DNA of 62,000 nucleotides from Diphasiastrum complanatum. Its lineage: Eukaryota; Streptophyta; Lycopodiopsida; Lycopodiales; Lycopodiaceae. Below the pieces are notes generated by a model, which saw only the letters and a list, made by a program, of their open reading frames with translations, did not search any database and was not told the DNA's origin. Shown here piece after piece: positions 46,932 to 58,165 of this stretch. Both the position numbers and the translations under genes were made by a program. Location of the stretch: NCBI GenBank assembly GCA_029204225.1, contig CM055104.1:52632294-52694293 (forward strand), in the 5' to 3' direction. The first letter of the stretch is position 1. Every line of letters starts with the position of its first letter.

Positions 46932-47585
46932 TGTGAAAAATTGTCAACTAGTAGTATTTTCCTAACTTGAGATTTTGTAGGCCTATGGCCAAATAAAAGT
47001 TAGAGATAGGTTCATACATGTATGTAGAGGCCCAAAGTATGTGTACACTACTTTTGAGGTCACATTAATTAGAGGAGGTCGAGTGTGGAGCTCTTCTATT
47101 GGCTCATAATTTGGTGCATTCCTATTTGACCAAATTTCTAGGTAGATGGGTGAATCCTATTGGACCCCAATTTTAGCCTATCATAAGACAAGTGGCCAAG
47201 AGGCACTATGGCTGCTATAAATAGCCATCTCCACGAGTATGTACACATCTCATTTTCATTCTATTGAATGAATGTTATGCTCTTTGAAGATCCATCTTCT
47301 TCTCTCTCACTTTTTTGTTCATATCTTGCATTCTAGCCACTAGAATTGTGATTTCTTTGTTGCTATGGCTTCACACGTGTGAAATGCAGGTTGTAGGCTC
47401 TGAAGTACGGACAGGGACAGCAAGTTTCTGTTTGTGGAAGCTTATGATCAGATCTTGATGTTTAGTTGATGTTTAGTATGCTTAACATCACAATTTCTAT
47501 CATTTTTTCAATCTAGATGTGCATAACTTCCATGGCCAAGATCTTTATGAAACTTTAGCATCTTTTGGATCTGAGTTTTTTCACA
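46932..47585 (+). repeat. 5' LTR of the intact copia
   Basis: TGTGAAAAATTG...TTTTTTCACA. TATA box TATAAATAG at 47216-47224 and G-box palindrome CACACGTGTG at 47372-47381. The TATA would start transcripts near 47250. Confidence 0.97.
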
Positions 47586-47597
47586 TGGTATCAGAGC
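47586..47597 (+). promoter_or_regulatory. primer-binding site TGGTATCAGAGC
   Basis: Directly abuts the LTR with no gap. Complementary to the initiator tRNA-Met 3' end. Confidence 0.9.
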
Positions 47598-48194
47598 ATT
47601 AGGCGGCCAAATGTGCAGGTTTTGCCAGATTTAGAAGAGATTTGTGGGCGAGTTTGCTTTTGTAGCATTCCAATCAAGTTTCTAGCTAAAAATCTTGTTG
47701 ATTTATGTGTAGAAATTGGATCTTTGTGATCAAAACATCATTTGTATGCATTTCAATTGAAGTAGGGCGAATTCCCTCTGTACTTATCAGAATAAGGAGA
47801 CAAAATTTGTTTTGGAAAGAGGGAGATGCAAGATCCAACAAGATCCTATTAGTTTTCCATTCTAGCATATAGTTTTTTGATTCAATTTCTTGCTTCTTCA
47901 TGTCAAAAACTTCAAAATTGATGTAACCCTCTGATTTTCAGTTTGCTGAATGATTCAAGAGTGTATTTCAATCTTAGGAGTGAGGGAAAAGCAAGTATAT
48001 TGAGGTTTGGTCTTGGTTTGATCAAGAAATCATAAAACTAGTGGCTAAAATTGAGGAAAAAGTGAGGAAAAGAGAGAAAAAGTAAGGTTTTAGGTTCCAA
48101 ATCTTTGTGATTTCTTCTTGTGTTTCATTTGTTGATTCAAGAGAGTGCTTAGTGCATTGGAACAGGTCAAAGATCAGAGATCAATCATTGCAAC
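47598..48194 (+). mobile_element. untranslated leader of the intact copia
   Basis: About 600 bases without a long frame. The TTGGAACAGG stretch near 48159 matches TTGGAACAAG at 39561 just before gag of family 2, indicating shared ancestry of the two families. Confidence 0.6.
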
Positions 48195-51100
48195 ATGGCT
48201 ACAAATGGAGGCTACATGTTGGAAAGCAATGATAGGCTTACCTCCCTCAACTATTCTACTTGGAAAGTAAGGATGGAGTCTTTGCTTGAGATGAATGAGT
48301 TGATGGATATTGTTGTAGGTGTGGAGGAGAGACCTTTGGCACCTCAAGAACAATTGAGGTATGACAAGAGGGCAAAGAAAGCCCTTCACATGATCAAGAT
48401 GAATGTGACAAATGAGCTTATCAAAGAGGTTGGTAAGTGCACATCATCTAGTGAAGCTTGGGAAGCCTTGAAGAAGGTTTATGAATCCAAGTCTACTTCT
48501 AGAGTGTTGACTTTAAGAAGGCAAATCTTTTCTTGTATGCAAAAGAAGAGTGAGAGTGGACATGCTTTTGTTTTGAGAGTTAAAGCATTGAATGATGAGT
48601 TAGCATGCATTAATGATGGCATAAATAATGAGGAGCTTGTTCAAGTGATTCTCAATGGCTTGTTGGATGATCATGCTAATCTTGTTCAAAGTTATGCTAT
48701 CCAAAAATGTTTACCAAGTGTTGGAGACTTGCAAGAGGTCTTGTTGGCTGAAGAATTCAGGTTGCAAGCAAGAGTGGGAGCATCTTCTACATCTCAAGGA
48801 GGAGAAGAGGAGGCAATGTTCTCTAAAGGCAAGTTCAAGGGCAAAGGTAAAAGCAATTGGTCTAAAGGGCAAGACCAAGGTGAGCACTCTACTTTTGGCA
48901 AAAAGAAGGATAGATCTAAGCTAAAATGTTTCTATTGTGGAGTCAAAGGGCATTTTGCTAGTGATTGTTTCAAGAAAAAGAGGGATCAAGGGGAAAAGCA
49001 AACCAATCTAACTATTGATGAGGGTGGGGATGAGCTTCTTTCAAATGATGCTTTTGTTATGTCATCTTGCTTGTTGGCTAATCATGGAGACATTGATCCT
49101 TGGTGGATTGATAGTGGAGCCACTTCTCATATGACATATCATAAAGAGTATTTTTCATCTTTAATGGCATTTGATGGTGATAGGAAGGTAATCTATACCG
49201 CAAATGATGGTGAGTGTGCAATCAAGGGGATTGGCACAATTCCTATTTCACTTTCTACAAATAGGAATATAGAATTGAAAGATGTTTTGCTCATTCCATC
49301 CATTACCAAGAACTTACTTAGTGTAAGCCAAATGCTTGACAAAGGATTCAAAGTTGAGTTTGATGGTGATGCTTGCTTGATCAAAAAGGGGTGTAGTATC
49401 ATTGCAAAAGGGAAAAGGCAAGGGAAATTGTTCAAACTTGATGCATGTGTTGTTGCTAACCAAGTTGGATGCATGGCAAATGAACAAATGTCAATTCAAG
49501 AGGTATGGCATAAAAGGATGGGACATCTCAACTACAAGGCCTTGGAGGTAATAGCCAAAAAGGAGGTAGTAAGGGGACTTCCCAAGTCTCTTACTTGCTT
49601 GAATCATGTTTGTGAAGAATGTGCTTTGTCTAAATCACATAGATTGCCATATACTAGATCTATATCTAGATCTAAGATGCCTTTTTCTCTCTTGCATTCG
49701 GATATTCATGGTGTTACTACAATTAGCAATGGAGGTGCTAAGATGTATGTAACTTTCATTGATGATTTTAGTAGATTTTGTTGGGTTTATCTACTAAAGA
49801 GCAAGGATGAGGTGTTTGATGTGTTTGTCAAGTTCAAAGTTGCTATTGAGACTCAATTTACAACCAAAATCAAATGCTTGAGGAGCGACAATGGTGGTGA
49901 ATACATTTCTAACAAATTCAAAGCCTTTTGCGATGAGCATGGGATCAAGAGGGAGTACACATGTCCAAGAACACCACAACAAAATGGAGTGGCCGAGAGG
50001 AAGAATAGAACCTTGTGTGAGAGTGCAAAGGCAATGAGATTGAATGCTAATCTTCCTAAACCTTTTTGGAGTGATGCTTTGTTGTGTGCAAATTTCCTAT
50101 GCAATAGATGGCCAAGTGTTGTATTGGAAGGAAAAACCCCTTTTGAAGCTTTGTTTGGTATGAAGCCTAATGTCAAGTTTCTAAGAACTTTTGGATGCAT
50201 TTGCTACTTCAACATTACTCTTGATGATAGAACTAAGGAGGATCCATCTTCAAGAAAGGGCATTTTTGTTGGTTATAGTGAAGTAAGCAAAGCATATAGG
50301 ATTTATGTTCCTTCAATCAAGAAAGTGTTCACAAGTAGGGATGTCATTTTTGATGAAAATAACATTCCAAAAGTTGTTTCAAGTGATGATGGTGTTGTTG
50401 CAACTAATGTGCTTGATGACAATGGAGTTGATGACACATTGGATGTGGATGTTGAAGAAGCCTCTTCAAGTCAAATTCCAAGGAGAACTCCAAGGCATAA
50501 AGTGAAACCCTCAAGGCTCACTTATGATAGCAAAGGTAAGCAAGTGGTGGATGGATCCAACTATGCTTTCCTAACTTCTTTTGATGTACCTTCATGTGTA
50601 GATGAAGCAAGGCAAAAAGAGGAATGGATCCAAGCAATGGATCTTGAGTTTGAAGCACTTATGAAGAACAACACATGGAGATTGGTGGAGCTTCCAAAGG
50701 GCAAAAGTGCAATTGGATGCAAATGGATCTTCAAGGTAAAGACAAATCAAGATGGATCTATCAACAAGTTGAAGGCAAGGTTGGTGGCTAAAGGTTATGC
50801 TCAAGAGCATGGCATTGACTATGAGGAAACCTTTGCACCCGTGGCAAAGATGGTGAGCATAAGAGTAATCATTTCCCTTGCAACTCTTTATGGATGGGAT
50901 CTTTGGCAATTAGACATTTCTAATGCTTTCTTGAATGGTGATCTTGAAGAGGAAGTCTACATGGAGCAACCCGAGAGCTATGTTTCTCATAGCAAGCCTA
51001 ATCATGTGTGTTTTCTACAAAAAAGTTTGTATGGTCTTAAGCAAGCACCAAGGAGTTGGTATGCTAGGCTTAACTCTTTTCTACTTTCTCAAAACTTCAC

Positions 51101-52145
51101 TATGAGTGAGTATGATCATTCACTTTACTTTAGAATTAGTGCTAATGATGTTACAATCCTTCTAATTTATGTGGATGACATTATTTTAAGTGGAGGGAAC
51201 AAGGAAGATATAGAAGATATCAAGAAAGCACTAAAAAAGGAATTTGAAGTGCATGATCTTGGTCTTTTGAGCTATATCTTAGGAATAGAAGTAATTAGAA
51301 CTTCTCAAATCACTTTTATTTCACAAGAGAAGTATGCTATTTCTATTCTCAATAGATTTCATATGGTAGATGCAAATCCTATTGATACACCTATGGAATC
51401 ACATGTAAAGCTAACTATAAGAGGTAATGAAAGATCCTTCGAGGACATTACTCTCTATAGGAAGCTAATAGGTTCTCTTATATATCTAACCATCACAAGA
51501 CCTGATTTATCTTATTGTGTTGGTAGATTAAGCCAATTCATGCAAGATCCTAGCATAGAACATTGGAAACTAGGAAAGAGGATTTTGAGATACATCTCGG
51601 GAACAAAAGATTTTGGCATTGTTTATAGAGGCTCATCACCTAACTTATTTGGTTTTTCAGATTCAGATTTTGCAGGAGACCTTATGGATAGAAAATCCAT
51701 AAATGCACATGCTATTTTCATAGGTGATGGAGCTATCTCATGGATGTCGAAGAAACAAGCAACTATATCACTTTCTTCTAGTGAGGCCGAGTACAAAGCT
51801 TTGACATCATGCACAAAGGAGATGGTGTGGATCAAGAGGATGATTATGGAGCTTCATTTGCTGGATTTTTCAGAGAGTCCAATCATCTTTTGTGACAACC
51901 TTTCAGCCCAAAGTCTAGCAAGCAATCCGGTTTTCCATGCAAGGAGCAAACATATCGAGGTGGCTTACCATTTTGTGAGAGAACAAGTGTTGGCAAAAGA
52001 GATCAAGCTTGAACATGTCCCATCAAAGGAATGTGTGGCTGATATCTTTACCAAAGCATTGGGAAAGGACTTATTTTTCAAGCATAGAACAAGTCTTGGT
52101 GTACTTTCTAAATCTATGCTAAAACTAGTTGAAGAGGGAGTGTGA
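48195..52145 (+). CDS. copia Gag-Pol polyprotein, intact (1316 aa)
   Basis: One open frame from ATG 48195 (MATNGGYML). Gag of the UBN2 type occupies roughly residues 1-240, followed by a CCHC knuckle (CFYCGVKGHFASDC) near 245-258. The protease active site Asp-Ser-Gly is at 306-308. The pre-integrase domain (WHKRMGHLN) starts near 437, and the integrase catalytic triad is Asp503, Asp565, Glu601 with the expected 35-residue gap. Reverse transcriptase has Asp907 (LDISNAF) and YVDD at 992-995. RNase H runs from about 1150 to the end (SDSDFAGD, SSSEAEYKAL, HFVREQV, ADIFTKAL). Length and order are those of a normal plant copia. The last codons EEG are the polypurine tract itself, and the stop TGA (52143-52145) lies inside the 3' LTR. 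Confidence 0.97.
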   Translation: MATNGGYMLESNDRLTSLNYSTWKVRMESLLEMNELMDIVVGVEERPLAPQEQLRYDKRAKKALHMIKMNVTNELIKEVGKCTSSSEAWEALKKVYESKSTSRVLTLRRQIFSCMQKKSESGHAFVLRVKALNDELACINDGINNEELVQVILNGLLDDHANLVQSYAIQKCLPSVGDLQEVLLAEEFRLQARVGASSTSQGGEEEAMFSKGKFKGKGKSNWSKGQDQGEHSTFGKKKDRSKLKCFYCGVKGHFASDCFKKKRDQGEKQTNLTIDEGGDELLSNDAFVMSSCLLANHGDIDPWWIDSGATSHMTYHKEYFSSLMAFDGDRKVIYTANDGECAIKGIGTIPISLSTNRNIELKDVLLIPSITKNLLSVSQMLDKGFKVEFDGDACLIKKGCSIIAKGKRQGKLFKLDACVVANQVGCMANEQMSIQEVWHKRMGHLNYKALEVIAKKEVVRGLPKSLTCLNHVCEECALSKSHRLPYTRSISRSKMPFSLLHSDIHGVTTISNGGAKMYVTFIDDFSRFCWVYLLKSKDEVFDVFVKFKVAIETQFTTKIKCLRSDNGGEYISNKFKAFCDEHGIKREYTCPRTPQQNGVAERKNRTLCESAKAMRLNANLPKPFWSDALLCANFLCNRWPSVVLEGKTPFEALFGMKPNVKFLRTFGCICYFNITLDDRTKEDPSSRKGIFVGYSEVSKAYRIYVPSIKKVFTSRDVIFDENNIPKVVSSDDGVVATNVLDDNGVDDTLDVDVEEASSSQIPRRTPRHKVKPSRLTYDSKGKQVVDGSNYAFLTSFDVPSCVDEARQKEEWIQAMDLEFEALMKNNTWRLVELPKGKSAIGCKWIFKVKTNQDGSINKLKARLVAKGYAQEHGIDYEETFAPVAKMVSIRVIISLATLYGWDLWQLDISNAFLNGDLEEEVYMEQPESYVSHSKPNHVCFLQKSLYGLKQAPRSWYARLNSFLLSQNFTMSEYDHSLYFRISANDVTILLIYVDDIILSGGNKEDIEDIKKALKKEFEVHDLGLLSYILGIEVIRTSQITFISQEKYAISILNRFHMVDANPIDTPMESHVKLTIRGNERSFEDITLYRKLIGSLIYLTITRPDLSYCVGRLSQFMQDPSIEHWKLGKRILRYISGTKDFGIVYRGSSPNLFGFSDSDFAGDLMDRKSINAHAIFIGDGAISWMSKKQATISLSSSEAEYKALTSCTKEMVWIKRMIMELHLLDFSESPIIFCDNLSAQSLASNPVFHARSKHIEVAYHFVREQVLAKEIKLEHVPSKECVADIFTKALGKDLFFKHRTSLGVLSKSMLKLVEEGV
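52131..52140 (+). promoter_or_regulatory. polypurine tract of the intact copia
   Basis: GAAGAGGGAG immediately before the 3' LTR, and at the same time coding for the last residues of the polyprotein. Confidence 0.85.
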
Positions 52146-52794
52146 AAAATTGTCAACTAGTAGTATTTTCCTAACTTGAGATTTTGTAGGCCTATGGCCA
52201 AATAAAAGTTAGAGATAGGTTCATACATGTATGTAGAGGCCCAAAGTATGTGTACACTACTTTTGAGGTCACATTAATTAGAGGAGGTCGAGTGTGGAGC
52301 TCTTCTATTGGCTCATAATTTGGTGCATTCCTATTTGACCAAATTTCTAGGTAGATGGGTGAATCCTATTGGACCCCAATTTTAGCCTATCATAAGACAA
52401 GTGGCCAAGAGGCACTATGGCTGCTATAAATAGCCATCTCCACGAGTATGTACACATCTCATTTTCATTCTATTGAATGAATGTTATGCTCTTTGAAGAT
52501 CCATCTTCTTCTCTCTCACTTTTTTGTTCATATCTTGCATTCTAGCCACTAGAATTGTGATTTCTTTGTTGCTATGGCTTCACACGTGTGAAATGCAGGT
52601 TGTAGGCTCTGAAGTACGGACAGGGACAGCAAGTTTCTGTTTGTGGAAGCTTATGATCAGATCTTGATGTTTAGTTGATGTTTAGTATGCTTAACATCAC
52701 AATTTCTATCATTTTTTCAATCTAGATGTGCATAACTTCCATGGCCAAGATCTTTATGAAACTTTAGCATCTTTTGGATCTGAGTTTTTTCACA
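52141..52794 (+). repeat. 3' LTR of the intact copia
   Basis: No difference from the 5' LTR seen by eye over 654 bases. TATA at 52425-52433, CACACGTGTG at 52581-52590. Followed by TACAA at 52795-52799. Confidence 0.97.
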
Positions 52795-52799
52795 TACAA

Positions 52800-55700
52800 C
52801 ATACAACTCAGGAAATATAAGAATCATTCTAAAATCTTTTCCACAAGGAAAATCATTGGATTCCAAGAATATTCTTCCAACCCGATTCTTATCAGATTAT
52901 GAGTTCCAAATTCTACAATCATCCAAGTAATTAAAGACTATTATAACATTCATCTTTAACAATATAAACTTTATACAATCTCCTAGAACAACATCTAGAG
53001 ATTACAAAGTTCTGTTGAATTTCCAAAATTCAGTTTACCATTCTTGGCACCATTAGGATCCGGTATCCAATTGAGCTCATAGGAATACAATCACTAATGA
53101 ATCAAGTCTATTTCCCAACTGAGAAATACTCATCCAAGAAATCAATATCCTATGTACACAATTCCTTAATGAATCTAAATGACTCATAAATTATGTGTCT
53201 TACAAGCAATACACACAAAACAAATAGTTTTCGATGAATTCTCTTCACACTGTCCGTTTTACCAATTAACTTCCACAAGAGTAATCAACTACTCAAGTTA
53301 ATTGCTCATGATTTAGAAATCTTAAATGTCTAGGTGCAGATCTTAATTGTACATGTACAACACCACATTTAGATCATTATCCAAATCATTTTAAGTTAAC
53401 CAATAGATCTATCAGAACAGATCTGTTAACTCTGCAAGTAATTGTCAAAAACAATACTTGATAACATGTCTACGTTCAACAACTAGGTTAAGTGCACCAG
53501 ATAACCTTAGTAGTCCAGGAATTCATAGTAGATCCAAACAAGATTAATCGTGCACATATGAGAAAAATCTCACTATGAACCAATACATAAACACATATGT
53601 CATTATCAAGCAGATTCCTCCAAAATCCGCATATATTACTCACATATCTCACTGAGAATCTTGTAACTCAGCTATAGAAGATTCTATTTCTCTTGAGTAA
53701 ATAACATATCTGGAAAATCTCTGAAGTGAATAATTCCACATCACAAGTTTTCCAACCATCATACTTTTATCAACAAAAATTCAATCTTTACCACTACTTC
53801 CCATATTCATTAATATCTCATAGCTCAAAAACCCCCAAATCTCCTCTAGTTTCAGATTATTCAAAATAATCACTAGAGATTTTCTCTATTCCACTGGATA
53901 GTTCCACCATTGCACAGAAACTGGATTCCACAAAAGAAATATATGCAACTGGTTAATCTCATGAAAGTCTTATTCCTATCATTTTCTTCTCCCCCTTTTA
54001 AAAGAAATTTCATAATTTCAATCAAAAAGTTCCCAAGAGACAACGTATAAGATATCAAAGATTCGAAAAAGTCAGTAATGAGTATTCAATACTATTACAA
54101 ACTAGACTTTTTCCCTTAAAATCATAAAATATCTTATCTTGAGTGATAGAAACATTACTCCCAATAATCAAGTATCAAATAGAGATAATAATTTGGGCTC
54201 AAGAAGTCTAAATTCCACTTAATCAATTGAAAACATCAATTGATTCAGAGCTATATTCACAAACCTGAAATGGAAGCATGAATTCATCATAACCTAGTTC
54301 TATCTTGAAAGGAATTATATGAATCTCAATCCAATTGTCTCGTATATAAGAAATTTCTAAAAAGTAGAGGTTTAAAATTAATAGAGAAATAACTTTTAAG
54401 GGTTTCTGATTTGGAATTTATGAGATACCATTGAGGGATCTAGATCTATCTCATAACCTCTCCAAATACCCTAAATAGGCTTTCTCAATGGTTTCAACTA
54501 TTAGATTTACAAATAATGTAAATATTAACCATTGGTCTACAGATCATTCTCACAAAAGAGTTTCCTCTTTGAAATCACTGATGTCCCATACCACCAATTT
54601 TCTCTCCAAGAAAGTCCTTTGCTTTTAGATCCAATCATCAGAAAATCAAAAGCCTATCTGACCATCCTATATCCAATATAGGATCCAATCTTCAACCATT
54701 TCCCAGAAAGATACCTCCAACTATTGAATTCTCCATTTCCTTAAGTTTCCACAGTAGATGACAATATTATCTAAGAATACCACTATGCATTGACCCCAGT
54801 ATGGACAAGAAACCTCGTCCATATACAGTCGAAATGACCTGAGTTTATTCTTCAAAACCAAAAGGAAAAAATTCAATATAGCTGAAGTATATCGATAGAT
54901 ATCCAATATCTAAATCCGAAATGGTACAAGGAATTCAATTCCTTCAAGAAGATCACTAAATTGCATTATCCGATAATCCAGAGATCTAAAACCGCTATCT
55001 GGATTTCCAATACCAGATATGCACATATCTATTCCACCAAATATCGGAGTACCCCCGAATTTGTTACTAATGGATCACAATAATCCAGTTCAAAATTGTA
55101 ATTTAACAAGAATCTGTACATGGCTTTACCGTCACATAAACAACCCATCTGGTTGGTGCTATCCATCCCGAATTCCTACCATCTGAGAGTTACAACTCTT
55201 AGGAATAAGGTCTAGTACAAATGTGAACCAAGTGTCATTCTCGTTCCATGCCACAATTTCCATTAACAAATAGGGTCAACTCATGGTCCTATAGATATTC
55301 AAAATAAATTCAACTTAATGAATTCAAAAAATCCGGTGCTATGCAATTTTCATACAGGGATTATTAACCACTCCAAATTACACAGCACTATCACATTTAC
55401 CTACTCAGGTGTCACATTTTCTTCCTCCCTTAGGTATTTTCGGTCTCCCAAAAAATTTCATTAGCGAAGGTCCCCGAAAATTCCTTTGACACAAGTAAAT
55501 GTTAGGCTACTTCTTTTTTTACCACACCGGTTTATTTTCATTACTTTGTTAAAGTTGCCAAAATCAATGGAAAATCAATAAGATTTAGTTCCGGGTATTC
55601 TTTGATATTCAGCACACTTGTTTTTTAATTGAATATAGAGCTACCTCCCAAAAATTACGACCTTATTCCATTCATTCACTTTAACAAGTATCTGAAAATC

Positions 55701-56415
55701 TTTAGATTCTCAATCCTAAAGATCAAAATCTTTTAGGATAACCTATCGGCGAAAAGGAAAAATAAAAAAATTTACCGTTTAACTCAATTTATTGGGAGTA
55801 ATATTACTCCAGAGCTAAATCGATAAAAGCACAGTACCAGGGGTCCAAAATCCCCACTAACTGGGTACTTGCTCGGAGAACCAAACCATTACCATTAATT
55901 TGTCAAGATCGGTCTAATAATTTGTTACCGATTAATACCGCTTGACACAAAAATAACAGTATTAAGTTCTCAAAATACTAGGCTTACAGGTAACCGTCAA
56001 GTTGATAAGGACTTTATACAGACATATTGTCCATAGAGAAGAAAAACCAAATTCTTTCCACCTCTTATCGGAAAACAATATCTGAAACTGAGTTTACTGC
56101 ATTGACACGCATGCCCAAAGGAATCGAAATTCCTCTCACAATAAGCTAGTAACTCAAATTTTCCGAGTTTCCAAAATTACTTTTGGAACCATTTTTGAAG
56201 TTACTACTGGTCAAGCTCTTAAAACCTCGGTCGACCAGCATGCACACTCATGCAATTACAAAAATTGTGGTCCCACAATTACCAAAAAACATATTCTAGA
56301 TAAAAACCTCACAACGCCTCTCATAACCTAAAATAATTTAGGTATGATCTTTCACAGCCGCCATCTCCCCAAACAGGGAGGCAGCCCAGTCTCGTGAGGA
56401 GACAGCCTAGTCGCA

Positions 56416-56462
<47 letters not shown>

Positions 56463-57676
56463 TTATGTGCAGGTCGAAAGGCTGGATCACACACAGATCA
56501 CGAGCGCCCTCCAACACATCAGAACCACACATCGATTTCCATCGTCTTCCTCACAACATCTGTTTGCAGGAACAGCGCCTTTGGGAACAACTTAAGGATT
56601 ATCCCTTTCCCTGCAATCCCTAATGCATATGTCCAGTTCTAGATCACCAACAGAGGTCTGTAAAGATCCCCTGGAAGCATGGACAATATCACAGCAGAGA
56701 GCACCCAACCTCAGTTCCCAGAACAGCGCTCTGCCCGTTTCCAGATGGACGCCTCAACTAACGAGCAATGGATGCCAAATGAGTTCAACAACTTGTTTAA
56801 CTCATTTACCCAGTTACACACTCTTCTACAACAGACTTGTTTGTATAAAAGCGACCTTCTGCATCTTCCCTCATCTATAGTTTTGCATGCAGGGTAGCGA
56901 TCAGCAAACGCTTCCCTTATGAACCGAATAGGTGTTCTACCTCTTCCCGAACAGATTTACAGAGATTCACAACAATGCTTCAGTGTCCCCAAGACAAAGG
57001 AAAGAGTTACTGTAGATTTTACAGTTCTACAACTTCCACTGTCAGCAAGCACAATCCAAGAAAGCTTTCACAGGGTTTCAAAACTGCATGCATCCACAAT
57101 TCAAAATCTTTATCTACAGCTTTTAAAAAAATTACAATATCCCTTGAATGTTTGTTTCAAATTGCATGAAATACAAGAGGAATAATTTGAAAAAACCATA
57201 AATCCTCACATGCAATCCATAAACTCAAGATTTCCAGCAACAGTCAGTTTATTCCTTCAGGATAAATTGATTCCTCACCAATCTATCATAAACATTCTGC
57301 TGCTAATCTGAATCTAAACTGTTTAAACCATTCTGGATTCATGTAAATTTTTCAAACTATAAAAAACAGATTTAGACAAAGAAGTGAATCTACTCATGCA
57401 GATCATTTTACTTCAAATGGAAACTTTCTCGAGGCTGCAGAAACCATAAGAATGAATTCACACAATTCCAGAGCATCTTCAAACAAAATCAAACAAAGAG
57501 AAGAGCACTCTATCGCCAAGTTTGAAAAGCATGCTTTCAACAAGAATTAGTGAATCCAAACCGAATTTCCCTTGAAAAAACAGCACTCCAACCGGGATGT
57601 GAATCCAAGTGCGTTCTAATTCCGATTCGATGTAGAACTTCTCTCCATCCCATCCAAAACCGCATCTTAGCCCCAA
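52800..57676 (-). pseudogene. chromovirus internal region, 5' two-thirds
   Basis: Stops occur in all frames. The only clear block is at 54721-54906 on the minus strand: SAILNFFLL (degraded), VSCPYWGQCIVVFLDNIVIYCGNL. This corresponds to the gypsy RT motif around FVVVFLDDILIYS, with the second catalytic Asp changed to Asn. A (GA)n microsatellite lies at 56419-56459. The part nearest the LTR (about 56500-57676) is presumably leader and gag but is not recognisable. The base after the LTR reads TTGGGGCTAAGATGCGG on the minus strand, a possible but unusual primer-binding site. Confidence 0.65.
56419..56459. repeat. (GA)n microsatellite
   Basis: About 20 perfect GA units. Confidence 0.95.
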
Positions 57677-58165
57677 TGTAAAGACCACTAGGAAAAACCC
57701 CTAAGATGAGGATATGAAAACACAAGAGAGACTGTGGAGCAAAACCACCCAACCAAACCTAGATCCCTCCTGGAGAATCCTCCTGGATCTAGCCCCCAAG
57801 CCATGCCAATGTGACAACAAGAGGAGAAGAGGTCATCAGGTAACCAAGACCAAGTCGTCGACGGAATAATCACTTCCTCAATATACAGAGAGTAGGATCC
57901 TTTGCATGAGCACATGCAATCCCCATGCAGGTCAACTATAAATATGTTACAGCTCTACATGCATACCTCATGCCTATATCAGTCACACGTACATGCACAA
58001 CTCTATATGTCTCAATTAGAGTATTTGGCTCATCTCAAGGTCATTAGTCACCAACAGGCCTCGACACGGAATAAAATCTAGGCGAGACCAATAAACTCGA
58101 ACACTGGAGGGCCGGTCTACCATATTAGGACTATTTCATGTCCTTAACCGAATATGGTCATAACA
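57677..58165 (-). repeat. chromovirus 5' LTR
   Basis: 489 bp, the partner of 36756-37244. Followed by ATAAC, the target-duplication partner of ACAAC. Confidence 0.85.

Larger units (their letters stand above)
46932..52794 (+). mobile_element. intact, very young Ty1/copia retrotransposon, 5863 bp
   Basis: Two LTRs of exactly 654 bp (46932-47585, 52141-52794) show no difference when read side by side. TACAA flanks both ends. The primer-binding site TGGTATCAGAGC is at 47586-47597, and the polypurine tract GAAGAGGGAG at 52131-52140. One uninterrupted polyprotein fills the interior. All parts needed for autonomous movement are present, so it may be active or only recently silent. It sits inside the decayed minus-strand chromovirus. 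Confidence 0.97.
36756..58165 (-). mobile_element. decayed chromovirus-like gypsy element hosting two copia insertions
   Basis: Two 489-bp LTRs (36756-37244 and 57677-58165) bound it. About 30 substitutions separate them by hand count (around 6%). ACAAC (36751-36755) and ATAAC (58166-58170) flank it, a target duplication with one change. On the minus strand the polypurine tract AAGGGAGGAAGAA sits against the LTR start TGTTATGG (37244), fixing the orientation. Removing the copia insertions leaves about 6.8 kb, a normal length. Internal sequence is AT-rich and full of stops. Recognisable coding pieces are a reverse-transcriptase block (54721-54906) and the end of pol (37245-37502). Confidence 0.8.

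Noticed and set aside
56623-57185. Plus-strand frames of 72-88 codons
   Set aside because: They are antisense to the leader/gag part of the minus-strand chromovirus and have no domain.
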